Shown piece after piece: positions 1 through 9,031 of a DNA stretch of 64,000 bases. Source of the DNA: Arthrobacter sp. Leaf69 (GTDB lineage: Bacteria; Actinomycetota; Actinomycetes; Actinomycetales; Micrococcaceae); NCBI RefSeq assembly GCF_001422645.1, contig NZ_LMLR01000015.1, positions 63,104 to 127,103 on the forward strand. Direction: 5' to 3'. Below the pieces are notes generated by a model. That model saw nothing but the letters and a program-made list of their open reading frames with translations. It searched no databases and was not told the DNA's origin. The stretch's first letter is position 1. Each line of letters opens with the position of its first letter. The position numbers were made by a program, and so were the translations under genes.

Positions 1-1
1 G

Positions 2-460
2 GAAAAGGTGGCCCGGCTGCTGGAGCTGGGTTTTGATGCGGCGTTTAACTACCACGACGGCCCGGTGGCCAAGCAGCTTGCCGAGGCTGCCGGCGAACGC
101 GGGATCGACGTCTACTTCGACAACGTCGGCGGGGAGCACCTTGAAGCTGCGCTGTCGGCGCTCACGGTCGGTGGCCGCGTGGCCATGTGCGGAGCGATCT
201 CGCAGTACAACGCGACAGAGCCCACGCCGGCTCCGCGGAACCTCATGCAGGCCATCGGCAAGCAGTTGACCCTCAAGGGATTCCTGGTCGGCGGCTACTG
301 GCAGCACATGGCCGAGTTCGTCGAAACCATGTCCGGCTGGCTCGCGGACGGCACCGTGCGCTACGACGAGACCATCGTGGATGGACTGGAGAACGCTCCA
401 CAGGCGTTCATGGACCTCCTGGACGGCGCCAACACCGGCAAGATGCTGGTCCGCCTCTAA
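2..460 (+). CDS. NADP-dependent oxidoreductase, C-terminal part (medium-chain dehydrogenase family)
   Basis: Only the last ~152 residues are in the window; the frame is open to the left edge, so the GTG at 8 is an internal valine and not a start. The segment ELGFDAAFNY, the following FDNVGGEHLEAAL and the closing GANTGKMLVRL are typical of zinc-free medium-chain reductases of the CurA / leukotriene B4 12-hydroxydehydrogenase group, which reduce enone or quinone substrates with NADPH. The visible part covers the second half of the Rossmann domain and the C-terminal catalytic fold. The physiological substrate cannot be told. A strong hairpin terminator follows, so this gene ends its transcription unit. 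Confidence 0.85.
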   Translation, partial: EKVARLLELGFDAAFNYHDGPVAKQLAEAAGERGIDVYFDNVGGEHLEAALSALTVGGRVAMCGAISQYNATEPTPAPRNLMQAIGKQLTLKGFLVGGYWQHMAEFVETMSGWLADGTVRYDETIVDGLENAPQAFMDLLDGANTGKMLVRL

Positions 461-488
461 GCCCGTAGGCCCCACCCCGCCCACTCGC

Positions 489-526
489 GGAAAGCCCCGC
501 TCCGGAATGCCGGTGCGGGGCTTTCC
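489..526 (+). terminator. Hairpin terminator after the oxidoreductase
   Basis: Arms 489-500 and 515-526 are perfectly complementary over 12 bp (GGAAAGCCCCGC / GCGGGGCTTTCC) with a 14-base loop. There is no long T run, which is common in high-GC actinobacteria. Confidence 0.75.
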
Positions 527-743
527 ACGTCTACCGCTTGGTAACAAGTTCTCAACAATCTGTGGAATCGCTGTGAACTGTGCTACTTGGACGTGTCTCA
601 GGCCACTAAAGTGTCTTGCATCAGTGCGCCTTGGCGCAGTGCTGCGAAATCCATCAGTGAAAACAGCGTTTCAGCGGCCACGCCGCCAACAGACACTCAT
701 TGAGCACCCGTCGTAGCGCCTACTTTTTCTTCCTGGAGGAACA

Positions 744-1853
744 TTGAAGAACTCTCTGCGTGCAACCGTCAAGCGCGGTTCGATGGCCGGAGTCGCCACC
801 GCCGGTGCGGCTGCACTTCTGCTGACCGGCTGCGGCGCCGCCCCGACGACCGGCAGCAGCGCGGCCCCCACGGCCAGCGACTACACAGGCTGCATCGTCT
901 CCGACTCGGGCGGATTCGACGACCAGTCGTTCAACCAGTCCTCCTACGAGGGTCTGAAGAAGGCTGAGCAGGACCTGGGCATCAAGGTCAACCAGGCCGA
1001 GTCCAAGACCAACAACGACTTCGAGCCGAACCTCCGCGCCATGGTCTCCGCCGGCTGCGACCTGACCGTCACGGTGGGCTTCCTGCTCGGCGACGCCACC
1101 AAGTCCCAGGCCACGGCCAACCCGGACAGCCACTTCGCCATCATCGACTTCGGCTACGAGACCCCGATCAGCAACGTCAAGCCGATCATCTACGACACGG
1201 CCCAGGCTGCGTTCCTCGCCGGCTACCTCGCCGCCGGAACCACCAAGACCGGAACGGTTGCCACCTTCGGCGGCATCAAGATCCCCACGGTCACCATCTT
1301 CATGGACGGCTACGCCGACGGCGTCAAGTACTACAACGAGCAGAAGGGCAAGGACGTCAAGGTTCTTGGCTGGGACAAGGCCAAGCAGGACGGTTCCTTC
1401 ACCGGTGACTTCGAAAAGCAGGACAAGGGCAAGCAGTTCACCCAGAACTTCCTGGACCAGGGCGCGGACATCGTCATGCCCGTCGCTGGCCCGGTCGGCA
1501 AGGGTGCCGGTGCGGCCCTGAAGGAAGCCAAGGCCGCAGGCAAGGACGTCAAGCTCATCTGGGTTGACTCCGACGGCTTCCTCACGGCACCGGACTACAA
1601 GGACATCATGCTCTCCTCCGTTATGAAGCTGATGGGCGAGGCCGTTGAAACCGTTGTGAAGCAGGACAAGGACGGCGAATTCAACAACACTCCGTACGTT
1701 GGCACCCTCGCAAACGACGGCGTCCAGCTGGCTCCGTTCCACGACCTGGACTCCCAGGTTCCGGCGGAACTGAAGTCCGAGCTGGAGCAGATCAAGAAGG
1801 ACATCGCCGACGGCAAGCTGAAGGTTGAATCCGCAGCCAGCCCGAAGGTCTAA
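744..1853 (+). CDS. BMP/PnrA-family nucleoside-binding lipoprotein of an ABC importer
   Basis: Extracytoplasmic substrate-binding protein of the basic membrane protein family, whose studied members bind purine and pyrimidine nucleosides. Start is TTG 744, fixed by GGAGG at 735-739. A lipoprotein signal ends in LLTGC with the lipidated Cys at residue 30. The family motif GGFDDQSFNQSS follows at the start of the mature domain. Length 369 aa is normal. The next genes encode the ATPase and two permeases, then cytidine deaminase and thymidine phosphorylase, which supports nucleosides as the cargo. A terminator-like hairpin lies between it and the ATPase gene, a usual way to make more binding protein than membrane subunits. 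Confidence 0.92.
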   Translation: MKNSLRATVKRGSMAGVATAGAAALLLTGCGAAPTTGSSAAPTASDYTGCIVSDSGGFDDQSFNQSSYEGLKKAEQDLGIKVNQAESKTNNDFEPNLRAMVSAGCDLTVTVGFLLGDATKSQATANPDSHFAIIDFGYETPISNVKPIIYDTAQAAFLAGYLAAGTTKTGTVATFGGIKIPTVTIFMDGYADGVKYYNEQKGKDVKVLGWDKAKQDGSFTGDFEKQDKGKQFTQNFLDQGADIVMPVAGPVGKGAGAALKEAKAAGKDVKLIWVDSDGFLTAPDYKDIMLSSVMKLMGEAVETVVKQDKDGEFNNTPYVGTLANDGVQLAPFHDLDSQVPAELKSELEQIKKDIADGKLKVESAASPKV

Positions 1854-1865
1854 CGTCCTTTCGCT

Positions 1866-1913
1866 AAGCGCCACGGCCCGTCCGGTCACCACCGCACGGG
1901 CTGTGGCGCTTTT
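1866..1913 (+). terminator. Hairpin between binding-protein and ATPase genes
   Basis: Arms 1866-1881 and 1896-1911 pair over 16 bp with one G-T wobble, followed by TT. It may act as a partial terminator or mRNA 3' end stabiliser inside the nucleoside transport operon. Confidence 0.7.
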
Positions 1914-2020
1914 CGTTGAGCGGACCGGCTCCGCTTCCGGCTGCAGGCACTAGGCTGGGTCTGCAGCCCCATCATCCGTCCGAGCCATGACTGCCGGACA
2001 CTTCGAGATTGGTCAGAGTT

Positions 2021-3700
2021 TTGAAACTTGAACTCAAGGGGATCACCAAACGCTTCGGCTCCCTGGTAGCCAACGATCACATTGATGTGGTTGTTGAACC
2101 CGGGCAGATTCATTGTCTGCTCGGCGAGAACGGCGCGGGTAAGTCCACGCTGATGAACGTCCTGTATGGACTGTACGAGCCCACCGAGGGCCAGATCCTC
2201 ATCGACGACAAACCCGTCACTTTCCGCGGCCCCGGCGACGCCATGGCCGCGGGCATCGGCATGGTGCACCAGCACTTTATGCTGGTCCCGGTTTTCACGG
2301 TGGCCGAAAACGTCGCGCTGGGCGCCGAAGCCACCAAGGCCGGCGGATTCCTGAACCTGGATGACACCCGCCGGAAGATCAAGGAGATCTCGGACCGCTA
2401 CGGCTTCGACGTCGACCCCGATGCGATGGTCGAGGACCTCCCGGTCGGCGTGCAGCAGCGTGTGGAAATCATCAAGGCACTGGTCCGCGACGCCAAGGTG
2501 CTCATCCTCGATGAGCCCACGGCCGTGCTGACCCCGCAGGACACCGATGAGCTGCTGGACATCATGCGCCAGCTCAAGAGCCACGGCACCTCGATCGTCT
2601 TCATTTCGCACAAGCTCCGCGAGGTCAAGGCCGTCTCCGACACCATCACCGTGATCCGGCGCGGCAAGGTGGTCGGCAGCGCCGATCCCGGCGCCTCGAC
2701 GACAGAACTGGCTTCCTTGATGGTGGGCCGGGCCGTGAACCTGACCCTGGACAAGGCCCCGGCCAAGCCCCAGGAGACCACTTTCCAGGTCAAGGACCTC
2801 ACCGTGATCGCGCCCAGCGGCCAGCACGTCGTGGACGGCATCAGCTTCGACATCGCACGCGGCGAGATCCTCGCCGTCGCGGGCGTCCAGGGCAACGGCC
2901 AGACGGAACTGACCGAGGCCATCCTGGGCCTCCATGAACGCGCCCAGGGATCGATCCTGCTGGACGGCGAGGAACTCCTGGGCCGCAGCGTCAAGGACGT
3001 CCTCAACGCCGGCGTCGGCTTCGTGCCGGAAGACCGCTCGGTGGACGGACTGATCGGCACCTTCTCGATCGCCGAGAACCTGATCCTGGACCGCTATGAC
3101 AAGGCCCCGTTCGCCAAGGGCATCAGCATGAGCCCGGCCACGGTCCTGGAGAACGCCAAGACCCGGATCGAAGAGTTCGACGTGCGCACCCCGTCAGGGT
3201 CGCTCGCGGCCGGCACACTGTCCGGCGGCAACCAGCAGAAAGTCGTGATGGCCCGGGAACTCTCCCGGCCGCTGCGGCTGTTCATCGCCTCCCAGCCCAC
3301 CCGCGGCGTGGACGTCGGATCCATCGAATTCCTGCACAAGCGCATCGTGGCCGAGCGCGACCACGGCACCCCCGTGATGATCGTCTCCACCGAACTGGAC
3401 GAGGTGATCGAGCTCGCCGACCGGATCGCCGTGCTCTACAAGGGAAAGCTGGTCGGGATTGTCCCGGCCGGCACCGGTCGTGACGTCCTCGGCCTGATGA
3501 TGGCGGGGCTGTCCCCGGAGGAAGCCCTCGCGGACGCCGCGAGGAAGCAGCCGGCCACGGATCCCGGGGGAGCGGCTGCCGCCGACGCTGCCGCCGGCGC
3601 TGCCGCTGGACCCGCCCCAACCAAAGAATCGAACCAGGCGCCCGCCGCCCACCCCGTGCAGGAGTCCAGCTCCGGCGCTGTAGGAGACGACCATGAGTGA
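2021..3700 (+). CDS. Nucleoside ABC importer ATPase with two fused nucleotide-binding domains
   Basis: Two ABC ATPase domains in one chain, as in sugar and nucleoside (CUT2/BMP-type) importers. Domain 1 has Walker A GENGAGKST near residue 35, the signature-like LPVGVQQRVEI and Walker B VLILDEPTAVL. Domain 2 has the degenerate Walker A GVQGNGQTE, signature LSGGNQQKV and a weakened Walker B (LFIASQPTRG), the usual asymmetry of this family. The C-terminal ~55 residues are an Ala/Pro-rich tail that looks disordered. I chose TTG 2021 because the protein then opens MKLELKGITKRFG; TTG 2009 is the alternative and adds four residues. The stop overlaps the ATG of the first permease. Confidence 0.9.
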   Translation: MKLELKGITKRFGSLVANDHIDVVVEPGQIHCLLGENGAGKSTLMNVLYGLYEPTEGQILIDDKPVTFRGPGDAMAAGIGMVHQHFMLVPVFTVAENVALGAEATKAGGFLNLDDTRRKIKEISDRYGFDVDPDAMVEDLPVGVQQRVEIIKALVRDAKVLILDEPTAVLTPQDTDELLDIMRQLKSHGTSIVFISHKLREVKAVSDTITVIRRGKVVGSADPGASTTELASLMVGRAVNLTLDKAPAKPQETTFQVKDLTVIAPSGQHVVDGISFDIARGEILAVAGVQGNGQTELTEAILGLHERAQGSILLDGEELLGRSVKDVLNAGVGFVPEDRSVDGLIGTFSIAENLILDRYDKAPFAKGISMSPATVLENAKTRIEEFDVRTPSGSLAAGTLSGGNQQKVVMARELSRPLRLFIASQPTRGVDVGSIEFLHKRIVAERDHGTPVMIVSTELDEVIELADRIAVLYKGKLVGIVPAGTGRDVLGLMMAGLSPEEALADAARKQPATDPGGAAAADAAAGAAAGPAPTKESNQAPAAHPVQESSSGAVGDDHE

Positions 3701-5096
3701 GAACAACCAGCCGCGACACTCGGCTGAACCGGATCCGGAGCGGATTCCCACAACCCAGTCCCCGGATGCGGGGCCCCAGGACCCCCTGGGGGACGACGCC
3801 GAATTCGTGACCACGCTGGACACCGCCGGCGGGGCGATGCGGCCATCGGCTGTCCCGGTCTCCGCCCAGAGCGGGAAGATCCCCGGCGCTGAGGAACCGG
3901 ATTCGGTGCTGCGCAAGATCTTCACCGGCAACGGCATTGTCACCATCCTGGCCGTCCTCCTCGCCCTGTTCCTTGGCGGACTCCTCATTGCCGCCACGGA
4001 CAAGGTGGTCGCGGCCACGTCGAGCTACTTCTTCGCCCGGCCCACCGATTTCCTCGCCGCGGTCTGGTCAGCGGCCACGGGCTCCTACGTCGCGCTCTTC
4101 CAGGGATCGGTCTTCAACCCCCGGGGCAACGGCGTTGCCGGACAGTTCGCCCCGCTGATGGAAACCCTCACCATCGCCACACCGCTCATCACCGCCGGCC
4201 TCGGCGTCGCACTGGCCTTCCGTGCGGGCCTGTTCAACATCGGTGCGCAGGGGCAGATCATCATGGCCGGCATCCTGGCCGCCTGGGTGGGCTTCGCCCT
4301 GGACCTGCCGGTGGGGCTTCACCTGCTGCTCGTCCTGATTGCAGGCATCGTCGGCGGTGCCGTCTGGGGCGGCCTCGTGGGCGTGCTCAAGGCGAGAACC
4401 GGCGCCCATGAGGTCATCGTGACCATCATGTTCAACTACATCGCCCTCTACTTCCTGCGGTACCTGCTGGACACGGACTTGTTCCAGCGGCCGGGGGAGA
4501 CCACCCCGATTTCCCCGATCCTGGACCCGTCTGCCCTGTATCCGCAGATCTTCGGCAGCCAGTACCGGCTGCACCTTGGCTTCCTGCTGGCCATCGCGGC
4601 GACAGTTTTTGTCTCGTGGCTGTTGAACCGGTCCACGATCGGTTTCGAATTCCGCGCCGTCGGTGCCAACCCCAAGGCGGCGCTGACCGCCGGAATCAAC
4701 GTTCCCCGCGCCACCATTCTGGTCATGACCCTGGCCGGCGGCCTGGCCGGCCTGGCCGGCGTCGCGCAGGTGGCGGGCACCGAAAAGGTCCTCACAGACG
4801 GTGTCGCGGCGACCTACGGCTTTGACGCCATCACCGTCGCACTGCTGGGACGTTCGACGCCGTGGGGCACGTTCGCCGCCGGCATCCTGTTCGGCGCCTT
4901 CCGCGCCGGTGCGGTCCAGATGCAGATCCAGACCGGCACCCCGATCGACATCGTGCTGGTGGTCCAGTCGCTCATCGTGCTGTTCATCGCGGCGCCGCCG
5001 CTGGTCCGGGCGATCTTCGGAATGAACCCCCGCAAGAAGAAGGCCGCAACCGCCGGCAAGACCCAGAAGGCAGCAACCACCGGAGGTGCAGCATGA
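3693..5096 (+). CDS. Nucleoside ABC importer permease 1 (BPD_transp_2)
   Basis: Integral membrane subunit of the nucleoside importer, 467 aa. The first ~80 residues are hydrophilic, acidic and Pro-rich, which is longer than in most relatives. TM1 spans about 82-101 and further hydrophobic segments run to ~residue 440. A Lys/Ala-rich tail ends the protein. The RBS AGGAGA at 3682-3687 precedes ATG 3693, which overlaps the ATPase stop by 8 bases, so the two are translationally coupled. The stop overlaps the start of the second permease (ATGA). The two permeases likely form a heterodimeric pore. Confidence 0.9.
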   Translation: MSENNQPRHSAEPDPERIPTTQSPDAGPQDPLGDDAEFVTTLDTAGGAMRPSAVPVSAQSGKIPGAEEPDSVLRKIFTGNGIVTILAVLLALFLGGLLIAATDKVVAATSSYFFARPTDFLAAVWSAATGSYVALFQGSVFNPRGNGVAGQFAPLMETLTIATPLITAGLGVALAFRAGLFNIGAQGQIIMAGILAAWVGFALDLPVGLHLLLVLIAGIVGGAVWGGLVGVLKARTGAHEVIVTIMFNYIALYFLRYLLDTDLFQRPGETTPISPILDPSALYPQIFGSQYRLHLGFLLAIAATVFVSWLLNRSTIGFEFRAVGANPKAALTAGINVPRATILVMTLAGGLAGLAGVAQVAGTEKVLTDGVAATYGFDAITVALLGRSTPWGTFAAGILFGAFRAGAVQMQIQTGTPIDIVLVVQSLIVLFIAAPPLVRAIFGMNPRKKKAATAGKTQKAATTGGAA

Positions 5097-6418
5097 GCAC
5101 AACAGCAACAGCGCCCGTACCGGGTGGCCCGCAGGGCAAGCCGGAGCAGGCAAAGGAACGCAAGCAGACAGTATCGGCCAAACCCGTCACGTGGAAACTG
5201 CCCGTGACACTGATGGTGCTGGCCGTCGTCGCGTTCATCTTCTTTGGCCTGATGGGTCCCCAAAAGACCGCCAAGTTCGGCGTATCCTCCGGCGGGGACT
5301 TCTTCCAGTTGCCCGCGATCGAAGTGCCCGCCTTCCTGTCCGGCATCGTGCTCTCCGTGATCTTGCTCGTCCTGGCCGGCTACTCGATGGTCCTGAAAAC
5401 GAACAACCGGCATTCCCCGCGCTGGTTGCCGGTGGTGTTCACTGTCATCTTCGTGGTTGCCTTCCTGATTTGGGTGGTCGGCGGCGCCAGGACCCCCAGC
5501 ATCTCGCTGGCCGGCCTCATCGCCGGGTCCGTGACCCTCGCCGTCCCGATTGTCTTCGGCTCCCTCTCCGGTGTCCTGTGCGAACGCGCCGGCGTCGTGA
5601 ACATCGCCATCGAGGGCCAGCTCCTCGGCGGCGCCTTCACGGCCGCGATTGTCGCCAGCCTCACCGACAACCCCTACCTCGGCTTGGTCGCGGCCGCCGT
5701 GGCGGGCGCCCTCGTGTCGATGGTGCTGGCCGTGTTCAGCATCAAGTACGTCGTCAACCAGATCATCGTCGGTGTGGTGCTCAACGTCCTGGTCTCGGGC
5801 CTCACCGGCTTCCTGTTCAGCACCGTGATGCAGGCGAACAAGGAAATGTTCAACTCGCCCGGCAGGCTACCCATCATCGAAATCCCGATCCTGTCCAGCA
5901 TTCCGGTCATCGGTCCCATCCTGTTCAAGCAGTCCGTCGTGGGCTACCTCATGTACGTCGCCGTGATTGTTGTATGGATCGGGCTGTTCAAAACCAAGTG
6001 GGGCCTGCGTGTCCGCTCCGTCGGTGAACACCCGCAGGCCGCCGACACCCTGGGCATCAAGGTCAACGCGACCCGCTTCTGGAACGTCACGCTGGGCGGC
6101 GCCGTCGCCGGCATCGGCGGATCCTTCTTCACGCTCGTGGCGATTGACAGCTTCACGAAGGAGATTTCCGGTGGCCGAGGCTTCATCGCCCTCGCCGCAA
6201 TGATCCTGGGCCGCTGGAACCCGATCGGGGCGTTCTTCGCCGCGCTGCTGTTCGGCTTCGCCGACAACCTGCAAAGCATCGTGACGATCATCGGCACCCC
6301 GGTGCCGAGCCAGTTCATGGCGATGCTGCCATACCTCGTGACCGTGTTCGCCGTCGCCGGGCTCGTCGGCCGCTCGCGGCCACCGGCCGCAAGCGGCATA
6401 CCGTACGTCAAGGGTTGA
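5093..6418 (+). CDS. Nucleoside ABC importer permease 2 (BPD_transp_2)
   Basis: Second membrane subunit, 441 aa. ATG 5093 has GGAGG at 5082-5086 and overlaps the previous stop as ATGA. The reading frame stays open further upstream to 4862, but that stretch lies inside permease 1 and is not supported. Hydrophilic N-terminus of ~35 residues, TM1 at about 37-54, then a series of hydrophobic helices with the conserved-looking motif LCERAGVVNIAIEGQ of this permease family, which also occurs in guanosine/nucleoside permeases of the YufQ/NupQ type. The coding end meets cytidine deaminase directly. Confidence 0.9.
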   Translation: MSTTATAPVPGGPQGKPEQAKERKQTVSAKPVTWKLPVTLMVLAVVAFIFFGLMGPQKTAKFGVSSGGDFFQLPAIEVPAFLSGIVLSVILLVLAGYSMVLKTNNRHSPRWLPVVFTVIFVVAFLIWVVGGARTPSISLAGLIAGSVTLAVPIVFGSLSGVLCERAGVVNIAIEGQLLGGAFTAAIVASLTDNPYLGLVAAAVAGALVSMVLAVFSIKYVVNQIIVGVVLNVLVSGLTGFLFSTVMQANKEMFNSPGRLPIIEIPILSSIPVIGPILFKQSVVGYLMYVAVIVVWIGLFKTKWGLRVRSVGEHPQAADTLGIKVNATRFWNVTLGGAVAGIGGSFFTLVAIDSFTKEISGGRGFIALAAMILGRWNPIGAFFAALLFGFADNLQSIVTIIGTPVPSQFMAMLPYLVTVFAVAGLVGRSRPPAASGIPYVKG

Positions 6419-6420
6419 CG

Positions 6421-6825
6421 ATGGACAGCGCCGACGTCGACTGGGCCGCCCTCGAGGCCGCCGCGGTCGCCGCCATGGAGAACGCCTATGCGCCGTATTC
6501 GAAGTTCGCGGTGGGGGCAGCAGCCCTCACCGCGGACGGCCGGATTGTCAGCGGCTGCAATGTCGAAAACGCCAGCTACGGGCTGACGCTGTGCGCCGAG
6601 TGCGCCCTTGTGGGCAATCTGCACATGACCGGAGGCGGCCTGCTCCGCGCCTTCTACTGCGTAGATGCTGGCGGTAATGTCCTGATGCCTTGCGGACGTT
6701 GCCGGCAGTTGCTGTACGAATTCAGGGCTCCCGACATGGAGCTCATGACCACCCAGGGAATCAAGACCATGGACCAGGTCCTTCCCGATGCCTTTGGCCC
6801 CCAACACCTGGAGGAACCCCGGTGA
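6421..6825 (+). CDS. cdd: Cytidine deaminase
   Basis: Converts cytidine and deoxycytidine to uridine and deoxyuridine with release of ammonia. 134 aa, the size of the tetrameric three-cysteine type. Zinc ligands are Cys58 in LCAEC, and Cys91 and Cys94 in PCGRCRQ; Glu60 is the proton shuttle. CNVENASYG is the substrate-binding segment. I chose ATG 6421, 7 bases after AAGGG; the TTG at 6415 would add two residues. It sits directly behind the nucleoside permease and overlaps deoA, so imported cytidine would be deaminated and then cleaved. Confidence 0.95.
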   Translation: MDSADVDWAALEAAAVAAMENAYAPYSKFAVGAAALTADGRIVSGCNVENASYGLTLCAECALVGNLHMTGGGLLRAFYCVDAGGNVLMPCGRCRQLLYEFRAPDMELMTTQGIKTMDQVLPDAFGPQHLEEPR

Positions 6826-8144
6826 CACAGACCACCAGCAACACTGAAGCATTCGACGCCGTCGACATCATCCGCATCAAGCGGGACAAGGGTGTCCTCA
6901 GCCCGGCCCAGATCGACTGGACCATCGACGCGTACACCCGCGGCGCCATCGCCGACGAGCAGATGGCCGCACTGAACATGGCGATCCTGCTCAACGGCAT
7001 GGACCGGGCCGAGATCTCCCGCTGGACGGCGGCAATGATCGCGTCCGGCGAGCGAATGGACTTTTCCAGCCTGCGCCGCCCCGACGGCAGTGGGAAGCCC
7101 ACCTCCGACAAGCACTCCACCGGCGGGGTGGGGGACAAAATCACCCTCCCGCTGGCACCCCTGGTGGCCGTCTTCGGCGTTGCCGTGCCGCAGCTCTCGG
7201 GCCGCGGCCTGGGCCACACCGGCGGCACGCTGGACAAGCTCGAATCGATCCCGGGCTGGCGCGCCGCACTGAGTAACGAGGAAATGCTGGCCCAGCTCCA
7301 GGACGTCGGCGCGGTCATCTGCGCCGCCGGCGCGGGACTGGCCCCGGCGGACAAGAAGCTCTACGCGCTCCGCGATGTCACCGGAACAGTGGAGGCCATC
7401 CCGCTGATCGCGTCCTCGATCATGAGCAAGAAAATCGCCGAAGGCACCGGTTCGCTGGTGCTGGACGTCAAGGTGGGCAGCGGCGCTTTTATGAAGGACG
7501 AGGCCCGCGCCCGCGAACTCGCCGAGACCATGGTGGCCCTGGGCAAGGACGCCGGCGTCAACACGGTGGCCCTGCTCACCAACATGAACACGCCGCTGGG
7601 CCTCACCGCCGGCAACGCGATCGAGGTCGAGGAATCGGTGGAGGTCCTTGCCGGCGGGGGACCGGAAGACGTCGTCGAACTCACCGTCCGGCTCGCAGAG
7701 GAAATGCTGGCGTGCGCCGGCGTCCGCGACGCCGATCCCCGGGCCGCGCTCCGCGACGGCCGGGCCATGGACGTCTGGAACCGGATGATCGAGGCGCAGG
7801 GCGGGGACCCTCGCGCCAAGCTTCCGGTCGCCCGGGAATCCGAGGTCATCTACGCCCCGGCCGACGGCGTGCTGGTGGAGCTCGACGCGATGGCCGTCGG
7901 CGTCGCGGCCTGGCGCCTCGGCGCCGGACGTGCCCGCAAGGAGGACCAGGTCCAGGCCGGCGCCGGCGTGCGGATGCACGCCAAGCCGGGCGCCACGGTC
8001 AAGGCCGGTGAGCCGCTCATGACGCTCCTGACGGACACCCCGGAGAAGTTCGAGCGGGCCCGGGAAGCGCTGGAGCACGCCGTCGTGATTGCCCCGGAAG
8101 GCTCCCGCCCGGCGCAGCAGCTCATCATCGACCGCATCTCCTAG
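6822..8144 (+). CDS. deoA: Thymidine/pyrimidine-nucleoside phosphorylase
   Basis: Phosphorolysis of thymidine or other pyrimidine nucleosides to free base plus (deoxy)ribose 1-phosphate. 440 aa from GTG 6822, which overlaps the cdd stop (GTGA) and has GGAGGA at 6810-6815. The phosphate-binding motif KHSTGGVGDK and the family signature GRGLGHTGGTLDKLES are present, as is the C-terminal pyrimidine phosphorylase domain with GAGRARKEDQV. It completes the salvage route that begins with import by the upstream ABC system. Confidence 0.95.
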   Translation: MTQTTSNTEAFDAVDIIRIKRDKGVLSPAQIDWTIDAYTRGAIADEQMAALNMAILLNGMDRAEISRWTAAMIASGERMDFSSLRRPDGSGKPTSDKHSTGGVGDKITLPLAPLVAVFGVAVPQLSGRGLGHTGGTLDKLESIPGWRAALSNEEMLAQLQDVGAVICAAGAGLAPADKKLYALRDVTGTVEAIPLIASSIMSKKIAEGTGSLVLDVKVGSGAFMKDEARARELAETMVALGKDAGVNTVALLTNMNTPLGLTAGNAIEVEESVEVLAGGGPEDVVELTVRLAEEMLACAGVRDADPRAALRDGRAMDVWNRMIEAQGGDPRAKLPVARESEVIYAPADGVLVELDAMAVGVAAWRLGAGRARKEDQVQAGAGVRMHAKPGATVKAGEPLMTLLTDTPEKFERAREALEHAVVIAPEGSRPAQQLIIDRIS

Positions 8145-8161
8145 CAGCCGGCAGCAGCCCG

Positions 8162-8220
8162 TTGCCCCATCACTTGTGGTCGCTAAACCCCCGGGTTGGC
8201 GACCACAAGTGATAGGGCAA
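8162..8220. repeat. Near-perfect 22-bp inverted repeat between deoA and dedA genes
   Basis: Arms 8162-8183 (TTGCCCCATCACTTGTGGTCGC) and 8199-8220 are complementary at 21 of 22 positions; the 15-base centre holds AACCC/GGGTT and can extend the hairpin. No T run follows. It may end the nucleoside operon, but the length and AT-rich inner sequence look more like an extragenic palindrome family than a simple terminator. Confidence 0.85.
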
Positions 8221-8283
8221 GCTGCGGCCTGCCCCGCAGTACACTGGCACGACAGCCGTCCTCCCGTTGTTTGTTAGGAAACC

Positions 8284-8934
8284 GTGCAGGCAATCAACGA
8301 CTTCATCCTGGCCGCAGCCGGGCAACCCTGGGTACTCGTCCTGGTGTTCGCGTGCTGCGTGATTGACGGCTTCTTCCCGCCCATTCCGAGCGAATCGGTC
8401 GTCGTGGGACTCGCCGCCGTGGCCGCCACCGCCGACGTCCCCAACCCGGCGCTCCTGGCCGTGACCGCCGCTGCCGGCGCCTTCATCGGCGACAACATCG
8501 CCTACCTGATCGGCCGCAGCACCGGCACGCGGCGCTGGACCTGGATGCGCGGCCAACGAATGCAGCGGGCCTTCCGGTGGGCGGGCGCGGAACTGCGCAA
8601 ACGGCCCGCCTCGCTGATCCTCGTGGCGCGCTTCGTGCCGATCGGCCGCGTCGCCGTCAACCTGACGGCCGGCGCCACACACTTCGCGCAGTCACGCTTC
8701 GTCGCGCTGACCGTCCTCTCTGCCGTCCTGTGGGCCGCCTACTCTGTCGCGATCGGCCTCTTCTTTGGCCAATGGTTTGAAGAGAACCACCTGCTGGGCG
8801 TCATCGTCGCCGTCATCTGCGCGGTCGGCCTGGGCATCCTGGTGGACGTTGTCATCAGCAAGGTCCGGGGTCCGCTTCCCGGGGACGCCGGACAGCCGGT
8901 CCCTCCGGCGGAGCCCAAAAAGACGGAGCCCTGA
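8284..8934 (+). CDS. DedA family membrane protein, copy 1
   Basis: 216-aa multi-pass membrane protein of the SNARE-associated/VTT (DedA) family. Members are linked to undecaprenyl phosphate or phospholipid translocation and membrane homeostasis. Family motifs are FFPPIPSES near residue 36, GDNIAYLIGR and the basic loop RFVPIGRVAVN with its conserved arginines. GTG 8284 is preceded by AGGAA. A short Pro-rich tail ends the protein. A paralogue follows immediately, probably from tandem duplication. Confidence 0.9.
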   Translation: MQAINDFILAAAGQPWVLVLVFACCVIDGFFPPIPSESVVVGLAAVAATADVPNPALLAVTAAAGAFIGDNIAYLIGRSTGTRRWTWMRGQRMQRAFRWAGAELRKRPASLILVARFVPIGRVAVNLTAGATHFAQSRFVALTVLSAVLWAAYSVAIGLFFGQWFEENHLLGVIVAVICAVGLGILVDVVISKVRGPLPGDAGQPVPPAEPKKTEP

Positions 8935-9031
8935 AACGCATCAGATTTATCCTGATGGAACGTAGCGCATCCCTGTCCGTCATGGGACACTGAAGAGCGC
9001 TTTTCGTCACTTTCCTAGGAGCAACGCCCGC

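Noticed and set aside
720..1892. Long antisense frame opposite the BMP gene, and similar long frames opposite most other genes
   Set aside because: Shadow frames caused by high third-position GC; no domain, no RBS, and the sense strand encodes a clear protein.
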